Source: Pseudomonadota bacterium
GTDB lineage: Bacteria; Pseudomonadota; Alphaproteobacteria; Micropepsales; Micropepsaceae
DNA: 64,000 nt
Assembly (NCBI GenBank): GCA_018241025.1
Contig: JAFEEQ010000003.1
Coordinates: 248,001 to 312,000 of the forward strand
Reading direction: 5' to 3'
In this document: positions 44,694 to 52,689 of the stretch, in pieces
How positions within the stretch are numbered: the first letter of the stretch is position 1
Layout: each line of letters opens with the position of its first letter
Made by a program: the position numbers and the translations under genes
The notes under the pieces: generated by a model
What the model was told of the DNA's origin: nothing
What the model saw: the letters and a program-made list of their open reading frames with translations, nothing else
Databases searched by the model: none

Positions 44694-45584
44694 ATGGCCA
44701 CCATCGCATTCATCGGCGTCGGCAATATGGGCGGGCCGATGGCGCGCAATCTGCTCAAGGCGCAGGACAAGGTGCGGGCCTTCGACGTGTCACCCGCGGC
44801 GGTGAAACACGTCACCGAGGCGGGCGCAACGGAGTCGAAGACGGCGCTGGACGCGGTGAAGGACGCCGATGTCGTCATCACAATGCTGCCGGCCGGGGCG
44901 CATGTGCGTTCGGTCTATCTCGAAGAGCAGAGCATCCTGACCGCGGCGCGCAAGGACGCGCTGCTGATCGATTGCTCGACCATCGATATCGACTCGGCGC
45001 GGGCGGTGCATGCCGCGGCGCTGAAAGCGGGGTTCGATTTTCTCGACGCGCCGGTATCGGGCGGCGTCGGCGGGGCGGAGGCAGGCACGCTCGCCTTCAT
45101 GTGCGGCGGCAGCGACAAGGCGTTCGCGCGGGCCAAGCCGATCCTCGAGAAGATGGGCAAGCGCATTGTCCATGCCGGCGGCGCGGGCGCGGGCCAGGCG
45201 GCGAAGATCTGCAACAACATGCTGCTCGCGATCTCGATGATCGGAACCTGCGAGGCGTTCGCGCTGGGCGAGAAGCTCGGGCTCGAGCATCAGAAGCTGT
45301 TCGAGATCATGTCGGCGGCGTCGGGACAGTGCTGGTCGCTGACGACCTATTGCCCGGTGCCGGGTCCGGTGCCGACAGCGCCGTCGAACCGCGACTATAC
45401 GGGCGGTTTCGCGACGGCCCTGATGCTGAAGGATCTGAAGCTCAGCCAGGCGGCGGCGCAGGGCGCCGGTGCGGCGACACCCCTGGGCGCGGAAGCGGCG
45501 CAGCTTTATGCCCTGTTTGCGGCGCAGGGCAATGCGGGCGTGGATTTCTCCGGCATCATCAAGATGCTGCGGGGTGGGCAGTAA
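44694..45584 (+). CDS. mmsB: 3-Hydroxyisobutyrate dehydrogenase
   Basis: NAD-dependent oxidation of 3-hydroxyisobutyrate to methylmalonate semialdehyde, the substrate of MmsA. The 296-aa protein has FIGVGNMGGPMARNLLKA (Rossmann motif), LIDCSTIDIDSA, DAPVSGGVGGAEAGTLAFM (substrate site), the catalytic lysine in GQAAKICNNMLLA and the KDLKLS C-terminal segment. Confidence 0.95.
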   Translation: MATIAFIGVGNMGGPMARNLLKAQDKVRAFDVSPAAVKHVTEAGATESKTALDAVKDADVVITMLPAGAHVRSVYLEEQSILTAARKDALLIDCSTIDIDSARAVHAAALKAGFDFLDAPVSGGVGGAEAGTLAFMCGGSDKAFARAKPILEKMGKRIVHAGGAGAGQAAKICNNMLLAISMIGTCEAFALGEKLGLEHQKLFEIMSAASGQCWSLTTYCPVPGPVPTAPSNRDYTGGFATALMLKDLKLSQAAAQGAGAATPLGAEAAQLYALFAAQGNAGVDFSGIIKMLRGGQ

Positions 45585-45593
45585 CGCTGCGGG

Positions 45594-45652
45594 ACCCCCG
45601 CCCGATCCTTCGCGGTGCGAAGGATCGACCTCCCCCTTTCAGGGGGAGGTTC
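45594..45652. repeat. Composite palindromic element between convergent genes (element 9)
   Basis: Two hairpins, GATCCTTCGC...GCGAAGGATC (45604-45626) and ACCTCCCCCTTTCAGGGGGAGGT (45628-45650). It sits between convergent mmsB and the coxL-like gene and supplies the latter's stop codon. Strong GC stems on both strands make a bidirectional transcription end plausible. Confidence 0.85.
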
Positions 45653-47987
45653 TTAGGGCGCGCCAGACCTTTTCCGGTGTTGCCGGCATATCGAAGGTTT
45701 TGACGCCGAGCGCGTCGGTGATCGCGTTCATCACTGCGGCGGGCGCAGCGATGGCGCCGGCTTCGCCGCAGCCCTTCACGCCGATGGGATTCGACGGACA
45801 GGGCGTGATCGTCATGCCGACATCGAAATCGACGACATCGTCGGCGCGCGGCATGGCGTAGTCGTTGTAGGAGCCGGTGAGAAGCTGGCCGGTCTCGCGG
45901 TCGTAGATGCCGTGTTCCAGCAATGCCTGGCCGATGCCCTGGGCGACGCCGCCATGGACCTGGCCTTCGACGATCATCGGATTGATCACGGTGCCGAAAT
46001 CGTCGACCGCGACGAAGTTCACGACGCGGGTGGTGCCGGTCTCGCGGTCGATCTCGACCTCGCAGATATGGCAGCCGGCGGGGAAGGTGAAGTTCTTCGG
46101 ATCGTAGAACGCGGTTTCCTTCAGCCCCGGCTCGATCTTCGAAGGATCGTATTTGTGCGGAACATAGGCCGCGAGCGCGACCTCGGCGAAGACCATGGTC
46201 TTGTTGGTGTGGATGCCGGCGAAGCGGCCGTCTTCGAAGGTCACTTCGTCTTCCGGCAGCTCCATGATCGCGGCGGCGAAGCGCTTGCCTTTGGCGATGA
46301 CCTTGTCGCAAGCCTGCGAAATCGCCGAGAGGCCGACGGCAGCGGAGCGCGAACCGTAAGTGCCCATGCCGAACTGCACCTTGTCGGTGTCGCCGTGGAC
46401 GATCTCGATGGTGTCGATCGGGATGCCGAGCTTGTCGGCGACGTATTGCGCGAACGTCGTTTCGTGGCCCTGGCCGTGGCTGTGGCTGCCGGTGAGGACT
46501 TCGACCGAGCCGGTCGGGTTGACGCGGACCTCGGCCGACTCCCAGAGGCCGACACCCGCACCGAGCGAGCCGACGGCCTGGCTGGGGGCGATGCCGCAGG
46601 CTTCGATGTAGGTGGCATAACCGAGACCGCGCAGCTTGCCCGCTTTGGCGGCAGCCGCCTTGCGTGCAGGGAAGCCGGCGACATCGGCGCGCTTCATCGC
46701 TTCGGCGAGCGAGGCGCCGTAATCGCCGATGTCATACGTCATGATCACCGGGGTCTGGTGCGGGAAGCTGGTGATGAAGTTGCGCCGCCGCAGCTCCGCC
46801 GGATCGAGCTTCAATTGCCGCGCGGCTTCTTCGACCAGACGTTCGACGACATAGGTCGCTTCCGGGCGGCCGGCACCGCGATAGGCATCGACCGGCGCGG
46901 TGTTGGTAAAGACCGCTTCGACCTCGGCATGGATGGCGGCGATGTCGTATTGGCCGGAGAGCAGTGTGGCGTAGAGATAGGTCGGCACCGAGGAGGAGAA
47001 GGTCGACATATAGGCGCCGATATTCGCGATGGTGTGGACGCGGAGCGCGAGGATCTTGCCGTTGGCATCGAGCGCCAGCGCGCATCTGCTGACATGGTCG
47101 CGGCCATGGGCGTCGGTGAGGAAGGCCTCCGAACGGTCGGCGGTCCATTTCACCGGGCGGCCGACTTTCTTGGCCGCCCAGGCGCACACGGTTTCTTCCG
47201 GATAGATGAATATCTTGGAGCCGAAGCCGCCGCCGACATCGGGGGCGATGACGCGCAGCTTGTTCTCGGGCGCGACGCCAACAAAGGCCGAGAGGACGAG
47301 GCGCGCGACATGCGGGTTCTGGCTGGTGGTGGTGAGGGTGTAGACGCCGGAGCCGAGATCGTATTCGCCGATGGCGGCGCGCGGCTCCATCGCGTTGGGG
47401 ACGAGGCGGTTGTTGACGAGGTCGAGCTCGACGACATGCGCGGCGGCGGCGAAGGCGGCATCGGTCTTTGCCTTGTCGCCGAGTTGCCAGTCATAGATCT
47501 GGTTGCCCGGCGCATCGTCGTGAAGCTGCGGCGCGCCGGGCTTTTGCGCGTCTTCGGGCGCGAGCACGGCGGGGAGGACGTCGTAATCGACCGCGACGGC
47601 TTCGGCACCGGCATTGGCGGCGGCCTGGGTCTCGCCGATCACCACCGCGAGCTGGTCGCCGACATGGCGGACGCGGTCGACGGCGAGGGCGGGATGATTG
47701 CCCGCCTTCATCGGCGAGCCATCTTTCGAATGGATCATCCAGCCGCAGATGAGGCCCTTCACGCCGTCGGCGGCGAGTTCGGCGCCCGTCAGGACAGCGA
47801 CAACGCCGGGCAGCGCCAGCGCGGGCGCGGTGTCGACCGATTTGATCTTCGCGTGGGCGTATGGCGAGCGGACGAACGTTGCCCAGGTCTGGCCCGGTTT
47901 TACGAGGTCGTCGGTGTAGCGCCCCTGCCCCGTGATGAAGCGGAAGTCTTCCTTGCGCTTGACCGGCGTTCCCACGAGCGCGTTCAT
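45639..47987 (-). CDS. Molybdopterin-binding large subunit, form II CoxL-like
   Basis: A 782-aa large subunit of the xanthine oxidase/CO dehydrogenase family. It carries AYRGAGR (residues about 360-366), marking form II, not the AYxCSFR loop of true CO dehydrogenases. [22 protein letters not shown] and [15 protein letters not shown] are cofactor-binding motifs, and the C-terminal [11 protein letters not shown] holds the conserved Glu. The substrate is unknown. No FAD (CoxM) or 2Fe-2S (CoxS) subunit gene is adjacent, so it must pair with distant subunits. The ATG at 47987 has an AAGAGG site. Confidence 0.9.
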   Translation of the reverse strand: MNALVGTPVKRKEDFRFITGQGRYTDDLVKPGQTWATFVRSPYAHAKIKSVDTAPALALPGVVAVLTGAELAADGVKGLICGWMIHSKDGSPMKAGNHPALAVDRVRHVGDQLAVVIGETQAAANAGAEAVAVDYDVLPAVLAPEDAQKPGAPQLHDDAPGNQIYDWQLGDKAKTDAAFAAAAHVVELDLVNNRLVPNAMEPRAAIGEYDLGSGVYTLTTTSQNPHVARLVLSAFVGVAPENKLRVIAPDVGGGFGSKIFIYPEETVCAWAAKKVGRPVKWTADRSEAFLTDAHGRDHVSRCALALDANGKILALRVHTIANIGAYMSTFSSSVPTYLYATLLSGQYDIAAIHAEVEAVFTNTAPVDAYRGAGRPEATYVVERLVEEAARQLKLDPAELRRRNFITSFPHQTPVIMTYDIGDYGASLAEAMKRADVAGFPARKAAAAKAGKLRGLGYATYIEACGIAPSQAVGSLGAGVGLWESAEVRVNPTGSVEVLTGSHSHGQGHETTFAQYVADKLGIPIDTIEIVHGDTDKVQFGMGTYGSRSAAVGLSAISQACDKVIAKGKRFAAAIMELPEDEVTFEDGRFAGIHTNKTMVFAEVALAAYVPHKYDPSKIEPGLKETAFYDPKNFTFPAGCHICEVEIDRETGTTRVVNFVAVDDFGTVINPMIVEGQVHGGVAQGIGQALLEHGIYDRETGQLLTGSYNDYAMPRADDVVDFDVGMTITPCPSNPIGVKGCGEAGAIAAPAAVMNAITDALGVKTFDMPATPEKVWRALRTSP

Positions 47988-48167
47988 CGGCGTGACCTCT
48001 TGTTGGGGCATCGCGATGCTAGTGGAAGTCCCGCACCGGGCACACTCAAAACTTGCCGGCCGGGCGCGCTTGTTCTTTCGCAAGCGCGAAGAGGAAGCGG
48101 GCACGATTGCGGCGCTCTGACGGATACGTTATCCACCGGTCATGCGGCCACGAAGGGGTTGTCCGGC

Positions 48168-48548
48168 ATGAGCCTCGAGACGGCCCTGTGGGCGTTGCTC
48201 GCCTTTCAGATCAAGCACTATCTCTGCGATTTCGTATTGCAGTCCGGCTACCAGGTTCGGACAAAGGGCATCTATGGCCATCCCGGCGGGTTCATCCATT
48301 CCGGGCTGCACATCATCACCTCGATCCCGGCCCTTCTGATCCTGGGCGCCGATGCGCGCGGCATCGCGATCGCCATGGCCGCGGAATTCGTGGTGCACTA
48401 TCACACCGACTGGACGAAATCGCAGATCGACCGGCGGACGCAGTGGGGCTTCGACGATGCGCGGCACTGGATGGTGTTCGGCGCGGACCAGCTGATCCAT
48501 CAGCTGACTTATTGGGGCATGATCTGGGTGTTCGCCTTCGGGCTTTAA
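48168..48548 (+). CDS. DUF3307 membrane protein
   Basis: A 126-aa protein of the DUF3307 family. It starts with a helix (LETALWALLAFQIKHYLCDFVLQ), then conserved HPGGFIHSGLHI and EFVVHYHTDWTKSQIDRR, and ends in a hydrophobic helix. The histidine-rich pattern is typical, but the function is unknown. Its stop overlaps the convergent channel gene by 4 nt. The 180-bp region upstream (47988-48167) holds no gene that I can support. Confidence 0.82.
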   Translation: MSLETALWALLAFQIKHYLCDFVLQSGYQVRTKGIYGHPGGFIHSGLHIITSIPALLILGADARGIAIAMAAEFVVHYHTDWTKSQIDRRTQWGFDDARHWMVFGADQLIHQLTYWGMIWVFAFGL

Positions 48549-49969
48549 CCGAGCACGCCGCGGAAGAAGGTGCGCATGCGGGCGAGCAGATCGCGCTCGA
48601 CATTGGCGACCTGGACGCTGCGATTGGCGATGGCGGCACGTTCCTCCTCGCGCTTGGCGAGAACATGGCTGAAGCGCTGGAGCAGCTCGGGCGATTTGGC
48701 GAGCAGCGCTTCGATCGGCGCCTTGGTGATCTCGAGTGTGCGGACCTTGGTCAATGCCGTGACCGTGGCGTTGCGCGCGGCGCCGGTCATCAGCGACATC
48801 TCGCCGACGACATCGCCGGCGGCCAGCACGGCGACCTCGCGCGGATCGTTGTTCGGACCAAGCACGCTGACGCGGGCCGCGCCTTCGAGCAGGATAAACA
48901 TCGAGGCGGCGGTATCGCCCTGCACCATCAGGTCCGCGCCGCGCGCGAATTCCTTCAGACGGCAGAGCGAGGCCAGCTCACGCGCCTGGGACTCGTCGAG
49001 AACGTGGCTGAACAGGCTGGCGTGGTTGAGCGCCGCGCGGATCTCCGCCTCGCCGAGCGCGAGCAGGAGGTCGGGCGGCGGCGTGATCTCTATCTGCGAC
49101 ACCGGGTTGGGGATGCGGTTCTGGAGGAGGACATCCTGCAGGGCCGCAAGCACGACCGAGCGCGCCGCGCTGGGGTCGATTTGATCGGGGTAATGATAGA
49201 AACGGACATCGAGGCGGAGCTCATCGGAGCCGAGCTCCGTCAGGATCACGCTCGGTTCCGGCAGGCGCGCGAGGCCGGGCTTGCGCACGGCCTTGAACGC
49301 TTCGCCGATCAGCATGTCGATGACACGGTCGGACGGAATCCGGCAATCGATCACGATGGGAACCGACAATCGCTTCGGCTCCGCCGGGCGCGAATGGTTC
49401 ATCACCGGATTGGAGGTCGCGATATGGTTCGGCACCATGAGGCGGCGACCATCATCCAGCGTGAGAAAGGTCGATCGCCAGGTCATGTGCGTGACCTTGC
49501 CGTAGATCGGCTCCGGCATCTGGTCGGTATAGACGGTCAGCCAGTCGCCCAGCGCGTAACTGCCGTCGAGATTGATTGAGAGGCCGCTGAACAAGTCCTG
49601 GATCACGGTCTGTAGCGCGATGCCCAGCACGATGGCGGTGGCGCCCGAAGCGGTGACGAAGCCGGTGAAGGAGAAGCCTTCCTGCCAGTAGAGCCCGATC
49701 GACAGACCGAACAGGAATAGCGCGATGGTCAACAGGTCCTGGATGAGGGCCGGGGTTTCGCGGTTCAGGCGGCGCTGGAGATAGCGCAGCCAGTAGAAGT
49801 GCCGGACCAGCCCGTCGATGAGGAGCGTGCCGCAGACAACCATCGCCACGATGAGGCCGCGGGCGATTTCGTCCAGCAATGCCGGCGACATCTCGGCGGC
49901 GAACATCTCAAGGCCCCAGAAGCGGGCGATGAGCAGGACGAAGAGGATGAAGAGCGACCAGAAGATCAT
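48545..49969 (-). CDS. MscS-type channel with C-terminal cyclic-nucleotide-binding domain
   Basis: A 474-aa inner-membrane channel. Helices lie in the first 130 residues, then the MscS pore/beta domain (GFVTASGATAIVLGIALQTV, GSYALGDWLTVYT, GKVTHMTWRSTFLTLDDGRRLMVPN). A C-terminal cNMP-binding domain starts near residue 325. Its phosphate-binding cassette GEMSLMTGAARNATVTA keeps the Arg that holds the cyclic phosphate, so ligand binding is likely. It overlaps the cyclase gene start-to-stop by 4 nt, strongly suggesting that it responds to that cyclase's product. Confidence 0.88.
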   Translation of the reverse strand: MIFWSLFILFVLLIARFWGLEMFAAEMSPALLDEIARGLIVAMVVCGTLLIDGLVRHFYWLRYLQRRLNRETPALIQDLLTIALFLFGLSIGLYWQEGFSFTGFVTASGATAIVLGIALQTVIQDLFSGLSINLDGSYALGDWLTVYTDQMPEPIYGKVTHMTWRSTFLTLDDGRRLMVPNHIATSNPVMNHSRPAEPKRLSVPIVIDCRIPSDRVIDMLIGEAFKAVRKPGLARLPEPSVILTELGSDELRLDVRFYHYPDQIDPSAARSVVLAALQDVLLQNRIPNPVSQIEITPPPDLLLALGEAEIRAALNHASLFSHVLDESQARELASLCRLKEFARGADLMVQGDTAASMFILLEGAARVSVLGPNNDPREVAVLAAGDVVGEMSLMTGAARNATVTALTKVRTLEITKAPIEALLAKSPELLQRFSHVLAKREEERAAIANRSVQVANVERDLLARMRTFFRGVLG

Positions 49970-51996
49970 TTTTCGGTCATCTTGATCTTGATGCCGGCCT
50001 CGCCCGTGGCGAGGCGTTCGACATAGAAGGCGACCAGCGGATCGGCCGGGTTCTCGGCTGCGAGCGCGGCGAAAAGGCCGGGCGCCGCGTCATCGTGGGC
50101 TCGCGCCGCCTCGAAGGCCGCGCCATAGCGGGCGAGGTAATCGTCGCTGACGGCCCCATCGTGCAACGGCTCCCACACATCGAGCGCTTCCGTCTTGCCC
50201 TTCAGGATGACCGATCCGATCGGGCGGAAGGTGATTCCTTGGCATAGCACTTTCGCCGCGTCGCTGACACAGATGCGGGTGCCGAAGGTCTTGTTGAGGC
50301 CTTCGAGACGGGAGGCAGCGTTCACCGCGTCGCCGGAGGCTGTGTAGCTGAAGCGGTCGGCCGAGCCGAAATTGCCGACCGCGGCGGCGCCAGCATGGAC
50401 GCCGATGCGGGTGTAGCTGAGCGGAATGCCTTCGGCATTCATCTTCAGGCGGAATTCCTCGGTGAAGAGGTCCATGTCGAGGGCGCAGCGCACGGCCTTG
50501 GTCGCATAGTCGGCGACGTCGAGCGGAGCATTCCACAGCGCGAAGACGGCGTCGCCGATGAACTTGTCGACCGTGCCTTCATGCTTGCGCACCGCGGCGG
50601 TCATGCCGTCGAGATAACCGTTGAGCACGCGGCCGACATCCTTGGAATCGAGGCCCTCCGCCATGGTCGTGAAGCCGTGGATGTCGGTGAAAAGCAGGCT
50701 GAGATCGCGGCGCTCGCCACCGAGGACGAGCTTGTCGGGGTCGTCGACGAGCTGTTGCACAAAGCTGGGCGGGAGATAGAGCGAGAAGGTATTGTGGATG
50801 AACTGGCGCTGGCGCCGGGCATCAATACCGGTGATCGACTCGACGGCAGCGAAGGCACCGATGAGAGAAATGGTCGGGGCGAGAAGACCGATCAGTATTC
50901 CCATGCGCTCATACAGGATGAAGACGCCACCGCCCCAGAGTATTGCGACCAGCACCACGATGGTTACCGTGCGAAGCACCAACTGGTAGTCGAACAGACC
51001 GAGGAACGCGCCGGTCGCTCCAAACAGCAACGCGATAAGAAAGTCCTGCCACCAGTCAAGTTCCGGATCTGTGCGATGGTCGATAAACTGAGCAATGGCA
51101 TAAGCGAGCGTGACGATACCGGGCATGAAGGACTTGCCCGTCCACGGAGCGGCAGCGAATGGCGTTCGGTGCTGATCGATGAGGGTTTGATCCGAGCCGA
51201 TCAACACGACCTTTCCCTTGAACACCGGCGGCGGATAGAACTGCATCGGCAGGCAGCCCTCAAATCCCGTGATACAGGCAGAATACTGCGCGAAGGCGGG
51301 TTGGTTGACGCCCGGATCGCCGCGCCAGGCAATGTTCACCTGCGTCTTCGGCGCCGCGATGCCGAGCATATCCGCGACGCGATGCGGAACCGTCGGCAGC
51401 ACTTGACCGTCTGGCGTCCGAATCGACGGCGTGATGAAGCGTACAGTGTCGGTTTGGTCAGTTCCGATATTCGCGGCGGCGCGGAATTTCTTCGGTACAA
51501 ACGCATTCAGATAGGCCAATTGCGGAGCGCTGACATGGCTTCCAGCACCGAAATAGCTAACCACCAATGGCGTCTTCAGTGCACGAATGACCGCTCGGAG
51601 TTCTTCGTCCTTGGCCGGCTCCGTCGGCTTGTCGAAGAGATAGTCGAGAACAATGACCCTAGGATGCTGCGCATCAAGCGCGAGCAGCAATTGCGCCAGA
51701 AAATGACGGTCGAGCGGCGCGGTATAAGGAAAATTCCGCAACGTTCCGTCGTCGACGGCGACGACGCGGACATCCTCGTCCTGCGGCTCGATCGGCGCAC
51801 GGGTTGCGATCTCGAGATCCTTAACGAAGCGGTCCGCGCTGATGAGAAATGCCAGGTGATCGACGGCATAACTCGCGATAGCCGACATCGCGAGCGCCGC
51901 TAGAGCAACGGTCAGAACATTGAATAGCAGCTTGTTCCGCGCGAGCGATTTCAGGCCGGGATAGAGCGCGGTGAAGCGCGCGAACCATGCCGTCAT
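49966..51996 (-). CDS. CHASE2-domain class III adenylate/guanylate cyclase
   Basis: A 676-aa membrane signalling enzyme. After an N-terminal helix (NVLTVALAALAMSAIASYAV) comes a CHASE2 extracytoplasmic sensor (about 55-320), then three helices (about 330-410) and a cytoplasmic cyclase domain. Catalytic residues are intact: metal Asp in LFTDIHGFTT and FIGDAVFALWNAP, the base-reading Lys in DKFIGD, and Asn/Arg in GDAVNAASRLEG. The Lys with Thr in SYTASGD favours ATP over GTP. It sits between a secreted protein gene and the cNMP-gated-type channel, each overlapping by 4 nt. Confidence 0.92.
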   Translation of the reverse strand: MTAWFARFTALYPGLKSLARNKLLFNVLTVALAALAMSAIASYAVDHLAFLISADRFVKDLEIATRAPIEPQDEDVRVVAVDDGTLRNFPYTAPLDRHFLAQLLLALDAQHPRVIVLDYLFDKPTEPAKDEELRAVIRALKTPLVVSYFGAGSHVSAPQLAYLNAFVPKKFRAAANIGTDQTDTVRFITPSIRTPDGQVLPTVPHRVADMLGIAAPKTQVNIAWRGDPGVNQPAFAQYSACITGFEGCLPMQFYPPPVFKGKVVLIGSDQTLIDQHRTPFAAAPWTGKSFMPGIVTLAYAIAQFIDHRTDPELDWWQDFLIALLFGATGAFLGLFDYQLVLRTVTIVVLVAILWGGGVFILYERMGILIGLLAPTISLIGAFAAVESITGIDARRQRQFIHNTFSLYLPPSFVQQLVDDPDKLVLGGERRDLSLLFTDIHGFTTMAEGLDSKDVGRVLNGYLDGMTAAVRKHEGTVDKFIGDAVFALWNAPLDVADYATKAVRCALDMDLFTEEFRLKMNAEGIPLSYTRIGVHAGAAAVGNFGSADRFSYTASGDAVNAASRLEGLNKTFGTRICVSDAAKVLCQGITFRPIGSVILKGKTEALDVWEPLHDGAVSDDYLARYGAAFEAARAHDDAAPGLFAALAAENPADPLVAFYVERLATGEAGIKIKMTEK

Positions 51997-52679
51997 TTGC
52001 GCGAACGAAGCAGCGCCTCCGCCTGCGCTTCACAGCCCTTCTGCAGCATCCAGGCAGCACGCATGGAGTCGTTATTGAGGCTAGACGGGACAGTGTTCAC
52101 GGCAAGGGCATACTCCGTGCCGGCATAGTTCACGACATAGGCCGCGCCGCCATGCATCGGAACGTCGGTCGTGACAGTGAGGCGTGTATCGCCCACGGGC
52201 CAGTTCGCCTGCGACTTCCAGCTCCGATCGACGGGCATGACCAGAAGAGAAACCTTGGTCTTGGCATCGGGACGCCAGAACACGGGTTGCGCATTTTCCT
52301 GAAGGCAGACATTGCCGCTGCGCGTGGCATCGAGAAGCCAAGGATCGGGAAGGTTTGCGACGCCGGATCCGGTGCGGGTGATACCGGCTTCGCCAGTGCG
52401 TGCCGTTCGCTCAGCACCAAACGCGGCAACGGTCGATGCCAGGCTGCGGCCCGTGCCGCCAGCCGAGGGCGGCTGGTCGTAGGGTCCGTCGATCGAGAGC
52501 GTCGCGCCCTTGTCGTCCATCAGCGTGACGTGCTGGCCCTGTTTGAGCGTCAGCGGCTTGGCCGAGTCCACAGTCGAGCCGGGTTTGAGGCCGATGCCCC
52601 GCGCCTCGACGACGATCAGGTTTGCGGCCGAGGCGGCCGTGGTCGAAAGCAGCAATGCGAGTGCGATGGTCCGCAGCAT
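51993..52679 (-). CDS. Secreted protein of unknown family
   Basis: A 228-aa protein with a Sec signal peptide (MLRTIALALLLSTTAASAA). The mature part begins with a FecR-like short beta segment (VVEARGIGLKPGSTVD, LTLKQGQHVTLMDDKG, LSIDGPYDQPP) and continues with no recognised domain; VCLQENAQPVFWRPD and a C-terminal KGCEAQAEALL each contain a cysteine. The ATG at 52679 follows a GAGGAG ribosome site. It lies between the CHAT and cyclase genes, so a periplasmic role in the same system is inferred. Confidence 0.78.
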   Translation of the reverse strand: MLRTIALALLLSTTAASAANLIVVEARGIGLKPGSTVDSAKPLTLKQGQHVTLMDDKGATLSIDGPYDQPPSAGGTGRSLASTVAAFGAERTARTGEAGITRTGSGVANLPDPWLLDATRSGNVCLQENAQPVFWRPDAKTKVSLLVMPVDRSWKSQANWPVGDTRLTVTTDVPMHGGAAYVVNYAGTEYALAVNTVPSSLNNDSMRAAWMLQKGCEAQAEALLRSRK

Positions 52680-52689
52680 GGTCGTCTCC

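Noticed and set aside
45639..47987. True aerobic carbon monoxide dehydrogenase.
   Set aside because: The active-site loop is AYRGAGR (form II), not AYxCSFR, and the partner subunits are missing.
45912..48167. Plus-strand open frame running through the antisense of the coxL-like gene into DUF3307.
   Set aside because: Only the last 126 codons (from 48168) are protein-like; the rest is the complement of the molybdoenzyme gene.
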